Positions 1 to 10,900 of a DNA stretch of 64,000 nt are shown here, in pieces. The notes below the pieces were generated by a model. The model was not told where the DNA came from. It did not search any database and worked only from the letters and a program-made list of their open reading frames with translations. The translations under genes were made by a program, and so were the position numbers. This stretch comes from Lasiosphaeris hirsuta. Taxonomy: Eukaryota; Ascomycota; Sordariomycetes; Sordariales; Lasiosphaeriaceae. How positions within the stretch are numbered: position 1 is the stretch's first letter; every line of letters begins with the position of its first letter. The stretch covers positions 1,116,001 through 1,180,000 of the forward strand of contig JAUKUA010000001.1 of the NCBI GenBank assembly GCA_030549175.1, given 5' to 3'.

Positions 1-1677
1 AGTGGTGGCCGTTGAGTTGGACCTTGGGGAAGGGGGGTGTAAGTGTCGGTACGGAATGTAGGAAGGGCGGAGAATCTGGGCAGGTTGTGAACGACGTCTC
101 AGAAGCAGGCGCAATCCATGGTGAGAGCATAAGACTACCTCCAGAAACGGTACAGGAGGAGCAGTGGGTTACGACACCTGCCGATTCTGCAGCTGATTGA
201 TGTGGTGATGATGGCTTATAATCAACTACCATCATGATAGGTGTGAGACACAGTGGGCAAGTCATCTTCGGGCCGGAATGCAAGACGTCGAGTTCGCGAG
301 ACTCGGTTTCAAATTCCCCGTACAGTAGCGAGAGGGGCTGGGATCGGTGATACGCTGGAGGGTGTTCGGGGGCATGGCCATTTGGATGATGGGTGCTAAA
401 CGTTCCGCCTTCTTCCCACCAGTCATAGGCCTATTTTATCTCACGAAGCAGTTCCGAAAAGCTCTTACGTGGTTGGCCATCGTGAACTTGCATGTCATTC
501 GCATCGCGAGACGGCACCGTCAAGTCCAACTCCGAAGCGTGAACAATAGTTCCAGTATCGGCCCCTGAGGAATAGATGTTGTCTCGCGGCGGCGATTCAA
601 CCGCAACAAGCTAGGGTGATGCGTAACCTCGCGCTGTCTTTGCGTCAAGAGACAACAGGTTCCGAATCGTTGGTCACGATGCTGTCGCCAATCGAATTTG
701 GCCCCCGGATGACCTTCTACCCGGGGTCAGAGCATCGGTGACCGCAGTGGCGCAGCTCTGTAGTCAAATTGTTTGTTATAGAGATGATACTGGAGACTGA
801 GTCTTTTTGAGGAGCGGTCAGCGTAGGGGACGGAGGAACGATTATGTTTTGGACACCGACCGAAGAGTCTCCAGCCCCGGGACTTGTGGCTTCTGATTCC
901 TCCGGGACTGCGAGAAGATCGGTGGGCGTTATCTCCAGTGGGTCGTCGAGAGGGAGAAGAGGTGTGAAGGGTTCGTTCTTGATAGGTGGTATTCGTGGTG
1001 TTTCTGACTTCGGCAAGGAGGTATCTTCGGTTGATTCCCGACTCTCGACCACAGGCTTCAAGACAGTGATAGGGGGGGTGTTCCGGAGCGGCCATCGGAG
1101 GTGCTGTGTGCTGTGCCAGTTTAGGCTCGGTGACAGCGTCTAGATGCACATGCTCGGCAGGAATAGAGATATCAATGTGACGATAGCCGCCAATGGTCCG
1201 CCCTGCCACAGCTGAGTCCGGCAGACGAATCGCGGGCGGGTCCGGCCTTAACCCGTTGTTCCCCTTCCTCATCTTTAACTTCCTGCTGAAAGGCCAGAAA
1301 GTCCGCTTCCTCTTTTCTTGGTTCCATGATCGGGCACAGACATGAAGTTCTCGGGAGGGGGCGATGTGTTGCGCAAAAACTCAATCAACTCCTTGTTAGA
1401 GTCACGGTCGTTAGCTCTCTTGGTCTTTCTGCGCAGAAGGTCCTCTGTCGTGTTTGGGTGGTGGAAGATCTCGCTGATGATACTCGATGCGTTGGATAAG
1501 TTGCGAAAGGTCTCAGAACGACAGTACTGCTGTACTTGACTATCGATGTCCCCAGACTTGCCGCCAGGAATACTCGGTGGGACCGCTCTGTCTCTGCGGC
1601 ATTTCTTCCCTGTCTTCCATGATAATAATAGTCTCTCGACGGACACAGATGCCAGCTTCGCCAGGGCCTTCGCCCAT
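1..1677 (-). pseudogene. Disabled gene for a P/S/T/E-rich protein of unknown function, 3' end outside the window
   Basis: Protein-like sequence runs down the minus strand from about 1677 to base 1, but no single frame carries it. The apparent path is: open from 1740 (first ATG 1677) to a TAG at 1540-1542; a different frame from about 1560 to 1320 (QQYCRSETFRNLSNASSII); a third stretch to about 1075 (RLPDSAVAGRTIGGYRHIDI); then another frame to 650; then a last frame to base 1 (SFSELLREI, then AYDWWEEGG). That needs about four frame changes near short homopolymers (the G run at 1068-1075 is one), and in-frame TAG codons lie at 717-719, 611-613 and 431-433. Introns could explain some changes but not easily all of them. 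I have an impression of related Sordariomycete hypothetical proteins but cannot name the family. Intact neighbours argue against simple sequencing error. Confidence 0.5.
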
Positions 1678-4600
1678 GACCTCCTTGGCGCTGGCTATGT
1701 GGGTGTTAAGGATATACGGCGGCGCTACTGCTTCGTCTAATTACTACAGCCCGAACTGTTCTTGCATACGGTGAGCTCTAGCACTCGAGAAAGGATGATA
1801 GCGAAGTGAGATATTGTGACTTACACGTAGTAGTCCTGATTGTGGCGTGACTGGGGTGGGTACGGGTAGCACGGCTTAGACTTCCTGCTCCTGATGGACA
1901 AATGAAATGAATGACGATCGGCCTAAAAGATGCAAATATAAGTCGTGTCTCATCAAATCATAGAGGAATCACTGATGGATGGGCCATGCTTCGTCAAAGC
2001 GTAACGAAAGTGGCACCGGGAACGGGAGAATGGAGAGCAGACGATGATATAATGGTTTACTAAAGGCACCTGGCTGAGGCGGTATCAGCGCATCAGCGCT
2101 GGGCTGGACTGTGGGCAGCGCTAGCAGTGGTGCTGGCGTGGCAACTCGAGCGTTGTGTGATGGTGTTCCTGGTATCTGCGAGCATTATCTGAACCTTGTG
2201 CTTCAGTTGCGGCCCGAGAACCATTCCAAGACCAATAACTAGTCAGCCAAAGAAAAGGATGTCCGAAAACAGGGAAAGCAAAAGGAGATTGCGCGTACCA
2301 CCACGGACCGACGAGGGCATAAGGGGAAACATGGAACAAGAAGCTTGTTCGTTGAAATTGGCTAAATTGGGGTTGATTCAATGTTGGGGCGACGTTAGCA
2401 GGAGGTTAGTGCGAGAAGAAGGTTTCCAACGCTGTTTCGGTTGTCCTTGTGTTCCTTAAGGTTTGTCTTCTGCAAGGTCACGCCTTCCAACAGTGCATAC
2501 TCAACCCCCCCTCCCCCCCCCCGTCCGAATCCGCCGCACTTCCATGTCCACCTACTTCAGTTGGATTCTCCAATGGAAAGGTAAGTAATCTGCGTCGCGG
2601 AAGCTAATGGTCGCTCAAGTAAATACACTGGCAGAGCCTCGAGCACTACGAGTCACCATCTACTTGACTTGGAGCTTTTTCTTCCAAAAAAAAAAAAAAA
2701 AACACCGCGGTAGGCCTACTGGGAATGTACACTTGCTTCTCTAACCGCCGCTAGCGTTTCCCCCTCTACCCCCTAAATGCCGTTTCTATGGACATATGGT
2801 CCGGCCATTGCTATTTTTAGCCGCTGTTCGCTATACCACTTGCGTACCTATGCTTTCTAGGTCGGTATTTGATTTGCTGGGAGTACATAGTAACATGAAA
2901 ATCAATCACTATCCGAAGGGAGGCAAGAAAGAGAAAGTGATAGGTATTTCGAGGTCAATCAAGAACTTGGAGGAAGGAGTCGCCCGGTTGGCTTTTCATA
3001 CGGCAGTCCGGGGACGAGGCAAGGACTCGGAGTTCCTCTGGATTCAACCAGTTCAGAATCTGGCGAATCATTCCAATTCAAATTGAAAACTCCAAACGCA
3101 CCGAATCACCTGAGTGCCGTGGTAGGGTGAACTTGGGCCACGAGAAAGGCCAACAAGCTACTGCACTGTCGTGTCGTCTCCTGAACCAAGAGAGCGTGAA
3201 CAAGACTCCAATTTCGTGATTCACCGACACGGCTACATGGTAACATAAACACGATATGGCCAACTTTACTGGTGTACAATCGCCGCCGCTCCATTACTTG
3301 CATACTGCCAGTCGGTACCCGAGGTAGCCTATGTCTCGCTCCAAGAACCAAGGCTTCAAGTTGTGACCAATCGACCTCGTGTGACTGAGGCTCACTATGC
3401 AGCCACAAACTGACACATGGCTTCCAACTACAACTCATAACATCACTTTATGCACAACCAACAGCTAGGAAATATGCCATACTAATATAACCCCCGTCGG
3501 ACGTTGTTGGGTGCCCAATCTCAACCCCATATTATCATCATCTGTTCCCCTTTAACCGTTGCGACCCCGGATTATTCTGCCCTTCTCCCCCTTCTCTCTC
3601 TCAGGCTTGAATTCAAAACCTAGGAGGCCAAGCAAGCTAAGCATCAAAGTCCACATCACCTTCAACCAGTAAACGAGAGAATCCTCTTCAATGCATGATT
3701 AATCCCAAAGCTAAGCAGGTAAGGTAGCCATGCGCCCCCTCCCTCTCGGGAAGGTATTGCTAATCACTAAACTACTGCAGTAAATTGTCCAAAAAGCCAC
3801 TCAGCTGAAAAACTCCGCTTAGAGTCTACAAGACTCAACAAAGACCTCTGGTGATATCAAACCTCCTCCCAAAAAAGCAATTGACAACCAACCCATGCTC
3901 AAAGCTGAACTGTCCCTCCCAAAACACAAACAATGCTCAACTCCGCGTTGTGTGTTTGTGTTGTATATGCGTGTATAAGTTGTATACGCTTCCGGTGCTC
4001 GTGAGCAACTAACCAAACCGAACAGGCCGAACAGACCGAGCTGAACCCGACAGCCCGATAACGACAGTATCCCGCCAGCCGCGCCGAAAGTATGTCGCCT
4101 AAATTGTGCTGAAGGAAACTGAAGACGGTGAAACTCTCTCGAAAAAGGGGGTATCAACATTGTATATTCTGTGTGGTGTCCGGGAAGTGGACATCTTCCC
4201 TCCAGGGTTGCTTCTCCTCGTCGTCTCCATTCGTCTCACGCTACCAACTTCAATGGAATCTCCCCAACGACGACAGCACCACAAAGCGATTAACTCAACC
4301 AGTGACCACCTCTATCCCCTCTCTGCGCCAACCCCCGTTCATCCTTACCGTGTAACCATTGCCACCTTCCCACGTCTGTTCTCCAGACAGGAAAAAAAAG
4401 CCGCCCCAAACCAACCCCGGAGAATCCGTCTATTTCCACATTTCCCCATCAATCGTCAAAAAGGGTGGTAGTTGGTGATGTTGTTGAGTGGTCGCAACCG
4501 ACAATGATAAAGGTAATCGTTACCCAATGAACAGTCAAAAAAGGGAATACAACCCCATCGCCAAGCCCCCCCCTCCAAAAAAAAAACATTAAGTGCGGGT

Positions 4601-4707
4601 GGACGTGCGACGCTCAAGACGCAGCATGAACGTACGTACGGTTGGCACCATATGAGACAGACCACGGTCCCTCGAACCAACAGTTCGGGATGAAAGATTT
4701 GACCGCC
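1678..4707. other. Gene-free stretch downstream of areA
   Basis: No open frame here looks like protein. It holds the 3' flank of areA (right end) and the 5' flank of the broken gene (left end). Visible low-complexity sites are a C-rich run near 2505-2522, a 17-A run at 2686-2702 and a short A run near 4578-4587. I see no tRNA, 5S rRNA or transposon end. Confidence 0.6.
2686..2702 (+). repeat. Poly(A) run, 17 nt
   Basis: Uninterrupted run of 17 adenines in the gene-free stretch. There is no matching target duplication or element upstream that would make it a retrotransposon tail. Confidence 0.9.
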
Positions 4708-7700
4708 CTAAAGACTCATGGTCAACCACTCCCACTCTTGTGTCGCGGGTCCTGCACCGCCAGTGCCCATCATCGGTGGGCCTGACTGGCCTGCACCCGG
4801 CATGCCGCCCATAATCCCGGGCCCAACCAGTGGCCGCTGGGACATGCCGTATCCATTGGCGAGGCCTAGGTTACCTGTGTTGGCCGTCATGGCGGGGAAC
4901 CCGCTACTAGACCCCAGGGACCGCGCAGCCTCATTCGACCCGGTGGAGTTCTCTGGGCTATCAATGTCCATACCGCCTGAGGGTTGGTCACCGCCCGCGC
5001 TCTTGCTATGGCGGCGTTGTCGTTTTGACCCCATGGTGGCGCTTCGTGGCAGGGATGCGGCTCCTGGGCCGGGTGTGTTCTTGGGCGGTGCCGCAGCGAT
5101 GGGGACAACGCCCTTTCCGCCAACAACGCCGCTAGATGAACCGGCACTGCCTTGATAACTTGTCGGCGTACTCCCTGCCGTATTGCCACCGGATCCGGGC
5201 ACACTTGCGGGGCTCTCGCTGTCATTGACGCTGCCAGCCCGATGGTGGGCTGGTGGTGTAGTGACCTGGGCAGGTGGTGGATTGGCGGACGAAGAGATAG
5301 ATAATGTCGAGTTTTTCCTCGTGTTAGCTCCGGCTGGGCCCGCAGAAGCGCTAATACTTGCGCTCTTCTTCGCCGACCGAGTGCTGGTGCCGCCAACAGG
5401 GAGAGTAGCTCCGGATCCACGGTTTCGCTTTTTGATAACATCCGTTTTCAAGCTTAACGGCCTGACAACGCCGTGGAGCTTCAAAAATAGCCCGCAGGCG
5501 TTGCAAAGTGGTTGGCCTTCGGGGTTCCTTCGCCAAAGGGGCGTTGTTTGTGTGCAGCAGTTAGTGCACGTGGTGGGGGCAGAGCCGTCTCCCTGGTTTC
5601 CCGCAGCTCCTGGTAGGTTTGTCGTTGACCCGTGCTTCGACCCAGGCGGCGGGGAGGATGGTCGGCTCGGTGTGACGGACGAAAAGCCCGACGCGTGAGA
5701 TATATCTGCGGGTGGCGAATTCGGCGTAGATTGGGCGATTCGGTCAAATAGATTTCCGCGGCCAGCTAAGCCTGGCGTCGAGGCAGTCCTCGTAACCTTG
5801 CTTCCACGCCTATCGCCCTGTCGAAACGATTGGGACCGTCCTAGGCCTCCCTCCCACTCGCCGTTTGCTTCGACGTAATCCGTTGTCGTGCCGCCGATCG
5901 TCACTTGCTTACGGGGCGGGCCGCCTGGGTATCTCGCTGCTTGAGTGTTGAAATTCCCGGGGAGAGATGGATCCCACTGCAGCGACGTGCTGTCAAACCC
6001 GGCCTCATCCATTCCTTGTGGTGAAAAGTCCTGGGGTATCGCAATATTACGGTCGGCGAAGGCGCCACCTTCCTCCTCATCAGCGTCCGAATCGGCGCCA
6101 AATGAGAACATGCTCTCCTGCATCAACCCAACGCCGGGGGAGCGCACGGGGTGCTCGTGTTGGAACACCTGGGTCGGGTCTATATGGCCGAAAGAGTTCG
6201 GCGCGGTGAAGGACGAGGCCGGGTCGGCAGCCGTGGTTGGGGTCGGGAACATCAAGTTGCCGCCACCGCCATAAGGAAACTGATGACCCATGGCGTTGTT
6301 CATGGAGGCGGGGCCTGTCCGGTAGGGATGCTGGCGCGAATGGCGCATATCCATTGATCCAAAGTAGAGGCCCTCGCCCTCGTTCATGGGGTGCGGAGTA
6401 GAGACAGTTGACTGATAAGCAGATCCCGGAGGAGAATAATAGTCGGTAGCAGGCAGCGAAGAAGTGGGCATCTGCTGGTTATTGTACAAGGTGGAAAACG
6501 GGTCATGAGACACCATCGGTGAGGTGGATGGCGAAAATGAGAAGTTCTGCTGGAAGGGACCTGCTGAGGTGATGATAGGGTCGCTCTCCATGTGGAAAGT
6601 GTCGAGGGGAAACGGGATCCCCGCGTGATTGGGCGGTTGCGCCATACCGCCTTGGTTTGAGTGGTCCAGCGAGTACTCGTGAAGGTCGGTATCCGCATCA
6701 AGCTCATTAGCTGCAAACCCGCTGCTGCTGTTCACCGCAGGAACCTGGGGTGAGAAATTGGCTGGCCGTTTGCGATTCTACGAGTGAAGCGACTCAGGTC
6801 AGACCGTGCATGGTCATAAAATAAAAATAATCATGGCCGCTATCATGGTTATGGCATGGGCGATGGGACGGGGAGGTTGGAAAAATGAAAAGAGAGAAAG
6901 AGTTGTTGCAGAAAGAGGGAGCGGGGAGGGGCCGGGAGAAGAAGGGGGTGGGGGGCAACTTACACGTTTGTTGGTTTCGTCAATGCTGGTTTTGCGCGTA
7001 TGCCGAGGGACGTAGCCAAACTCATCTTGAGCCCGCTGGTGGTGCACAACGACCGGCACCGACTGGGGAACAAGGTGCTGGGCCGACGACTCCTTGCGGG
7101 ATTTGATAGGTATCGCCGATGCCGTCGAGTGAGGTGCCCTGCCGTCGTCGGGATGCCTTGCATTTTCCGGAGACGGGGTGACGGCCAGGCCGGCCGGGGT
7201 GCCTACATTTTCATTGTTGATAAAGTCATCCAGGTTCATGGGGTCCGACTGCGTCACAAGCTGCTCAGAACTCTTGCGCAGCTGTGCGATGCCACTTGGG
7301 GCGTTGAGAGAAGAGGCGGGCAGACGGTTAAGTCTGCGTTCATTGAGTCAGCTGCTGATGCTTGCCGCCATGTCCAGCTTAACATTCCCATCTTCACGAC
7401 TTGCAGAAACTGTAAAAGGAAGGAAAAACGCCGAAACATACCTGGCTGCCTCGGCTTCGGCCCGGCAACGCTTGCGCAATTCCGTGTGCATCATCCGCCA
7501 GGTCAGATTCTCTATGCGCTCCTGGTTTGGCAGCGCGAGCTTCGTCTGGTGGAAGAAGCGCCAGATTTGCATGGCTAAGGGATCCAGCTTCTGCATCTCG
7601 TCCGGACTCTGGGCCAGACCGGCGGCGGCAGTGCTCTCGAAGGGTGTGAAAGCCGAGGCCCGCAGTAGGTCATCGTGTGCGCGGGTGAAGGTCGGTGTCG

Positions 7701-7944
7701 CTCTCGTCGTCGTCGCGGGCGTCGGGGCCGAGAAGTCGAGGTGCAGGTTGTGCAATTCGGCGCGCAGGCCGGCCGGGTGCTGTGTTCTGGCGTGGTGGCT
7801 GGCGGGCGAACTGTTTCCCTTGACGAAGACACCAGTCGCGGCGTCTGGCCGCCGTGGGAAGCGGAAGTCGTGCTCTGTTGTGGTGGGATTCATTGACATC
7901 AACGGACTCGACGTCGCAGTCGGGATCGCCGTGCTCGTTGCCAT
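4708..7944 (-). CDS. areA: AreA/NIT-2 GATA transcription factor, global nitrogen regulator
   Basis: Three exons: 7442-7944, 6964-7333 and 4708-6777, giving 980 aa. The donors read GTATGT and GTAAGT, and the introns are 108 and 186 bp. AreA/NIT-2 is a nuclear activator that binds HGATAR sites and switches on use of poor nitrogen sources. Residues 121-152 ([11 protein letters not shown] to LTWRMM) match the conserved N-terminal region of this family. The single zinc finger has Cys at 695, 698, 716 and 719 and is followed by the basic tail [19 protein letters not shown]. The protein ends in [10 protein letters not shown], the C-terminal motif through which AreA is bound by the co-repressor NmrA. 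The family norm is about 880-1040 aa. Oddity: residue 699 is Cys, where AreA-type fingers normally have Phe. Start chosen at 7944 because upstream sequence in that frame loses similarity. Confidence 0.97.
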
Positions 7945-10900
7945 TGTCGTACAAACAAGTCGGCGAGACGAACTGCGAGCGAGGGCGAAGAACGGAGGGG
8001 GAGGGGATTCGGGATGGGGCGCCAGAACCAAACCAAACGACCAGAAGGCCGACCCCAAAGCAAAGCGTTGTGCTCTCGCTCGTTTTGCCTCGCCTTCCCC
8101 ACGTTCGGGTGACCGCACAGGCTTTTTTGGGTTGGCGGGTGCGCTGAGAGGTGGTGGATGCAGTGGCAGAGTGGGTGCTGGTGCTGGCGCGCAGGTCAAG
8201 CAGGTGCCAGGTGCGAGAAAAGCGAATCCCTGTACAGAGTAGCAGCGGCCCAGTCAGGAGCTGCGCCCGCCAAAAGCCCGCTGTGGGACGGTGCGGGTGG
8301 GCTGTCGAGGGCTGTCAAATGTTGAGCGCCGAGTGTGGACCGTCACCTCAACTCGTGCCGCATCAAGCCCCGGGGTCTTGCGCCTGTCCTCGCTGCCCCG
8401 CTGCTAGAGAGCTCTTCTGCCTTGCCTGCTTGTCCGAGCCACAGCCGGGGATTGAATGCCAGAAGCAAAAAAGCAAAGAAAAATGTCGATGGAAGCTGCG
8501 AGCCTGGCCTTCACTGCACCCCAAAGTTGCTTTTTTCAACCTGCCGTTCGGGATGCTGACGATTGGTCCAGGGGACCCTTGGGCGACCAGGGCACCGACT
8601 GGACAACTTTCTTTGTACCCGTACCGTGTCAATGGAGGAGCGAACTTCTTGGTGCTTCAACACGCCCGTCCATCCAGCTGCTGGCGAGAGAAGGGACGAG
8701 GAAGCAAGGCGGAGAGATTCAATGAGCAGCCGTGTGGCAGGTGGCACATCTTGGTCCCTACATTGCGTCTGGTTGCCGCTAATAAGGACGCTATGGAGAG
8801 CACAGGAGTGCATATACAGTCCCCCCCCCCCCCCCCGCCAGCTCGGTCGAAGCGGGCAACCTTGCCCTCGAAGGATGGGGTCTGGTGGAGGCAGCGTCCT
8901 CCCGCTAGAAAACGGGGTGGAGCAACACCTCTCATTCACCTCGACCTCCTCCCCGTTCTCGTCGACACTCGGCTCATGTCGCGGATGGTGCAGCTTGTTG
9001 CAGCTCGTTGCAGCTTGTACTAGCCTCGCTAGACCATCCACGGCAGAGGCTAGCGCCCGCAGCACGCCCAGCATATCCACGTCGCCGCACGGCGACTTGC
9101 GACCAAGGGCAACTTGCGAGACTACACCCTCCAAGAGGAACGGTTGGCGCCCAGGAGGGGGTGCCTGTTTGGGAGTCTGCCCGCTCTGCGCCGCTACCCA
9201 AGTTCGATACCCTCGGTAGCGTAGGCCGGCCACTTGGGAACCCAGCAGCCAAGGCACCCAACTTTCCCTTGAGGATTGCGGGTCTCTAGTTCTTGACTCT
9301 CCCCTCACCGTACTGAAGGTAGCCTCCCACGCCTCCTATCTACCACCGGCTCTGGTACACGAATCTCGCATCGAGTCCGGTTGGTTTCTGTACTGTCCAA
9401 TCCTGCAGGTGCCATAATCCCACCAACGACCGAGACGACGGAGTGGATATCCAGGAAATTATAATTAGCGGTGATGGTGGGGGGTGGGAAGGGGGGGCGT
9501 CCCCAAACTTGAAATACGCTTGCGCTCAACTGTCTCAACATACCATGTGAGGTTCCATACACTAGCCAATATAACGCTATGCCCCATATGCAGTTCACAC
9601 GCCATGCCATGACAGAGAGCAGATTACCTCCAACTCCCACTGAAAACTGCCGCGGTATGCCTTTGTTCATGTTGAGCCACCTGAAGTCTTGTTTGCCATC
9701 GAGATCTAGTGCTGGTCTCGAACCAATAGAGACACAACAAGCCGCTTGGGGACAAAGACGGCGATCCACTGGGCACCTACCAATAGAACCCCGCTGCTGT
9801 CTTCAACTGACTCGTGGATGGAGTAAATCCGACCCCAGACATATCAGTATATTACGCCACAGCCTCTTGGAATGTTCCATGTTTGGAGGTGCTAGACTTG
9901 CATCGGAGCTGCAGGACTGAGAGCGCACAGTAGTGTTGTAGGCTTCCTGGAGCCATGCTGTAATGGAGTCCTCTCTGGGAAGTCGAGCAGTTTGCTTTTT
10001 CGACTGTAAAGCTTTGGGGAGCTTTGTATTTAAGGTTTTGCATCCCTGTGAAACGTCGACGCCAGCCTGCTAATTCAGGCTTGTTTTGGAGAAACGCAAG
10101 CGATGTGCTTCTCCCAGGTCCTTCGAAACCCACTTGCCAATATTGAACCTTCCTAGTCACTTGATTCACGCGCAACATCAAATCCCGACGCCGGGGTGCC
10201 TAGCTAGAACAGCAGTGGAAGCCATCCACACTCTGCCCATTGGCGAAAGTGGCCATTGAAATGATGTGGAATCTCAAGATGGCCAGAACATGCTGAGGTG
10301 ACAACCTCAAGAGCCCCCTTCTCCGGCGTTTCTAGCTGGGAATGGAGCGGGAAGAGCAGCGTGGGGAGCGACGACCGAAATCGCTGTTGGTCCCTCCACT
10401 TTCTTCTGACCCCCTGCGGCAGGCAATTTGCATCGTGGGCTGTCGGGGGTTGTGTGGGGCACAGGAGAATGCGTGCAGGCCCGTGCTGGTTGGTTCTGGA
10501 CGTGTCACATCGGCAGGTCTGCAGATGCTGATGTTCAGTGTGGCGGACGTGGTTGGAGATGCGGAGCACAGGACCCTTGGGCAATCCCACGGCCAGCCCG
10601 GCAACTATGGCAGGTCTGGCCGGGTGTTTCTTCTGAGACCCTTTCCCTCCCGGCCATGACCAGGTACTTTGCTGCTTGTGATGGATGTATTCGGGTCAGT
10701 ATACTGAGCTTCTAACCCCACGTGTCAGCGAGACGTCTTACTCGAGAGGACGGTCAGATACTGAACGAGCGCCTCCGTAATTGGACCAAACCATGACAAT
10801 CCAGGCCGCTCGGGTAAAGTACCAGGGCAGTTCGTGCTGGAAACAAAGGTCTCGTAGCACACTGGGCGGATCATTGTTCGCCCCGTTCACCTAATACTCA

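Noticed and set aside
8151..9023. 290-codon plus-strand frame as a gene
   Set aside because: No domain, no motif, Arg/Pro/Ser-rich composition typical of noncoding GC-rich DNA, and an equally long antisense frame.
9690..9780. Minus-strand tRNA suggested by GGTTCGAGACC (B-box) near 9709-9719
   Set aside because: No A box at the right distance and no acceptor stem could be formed.
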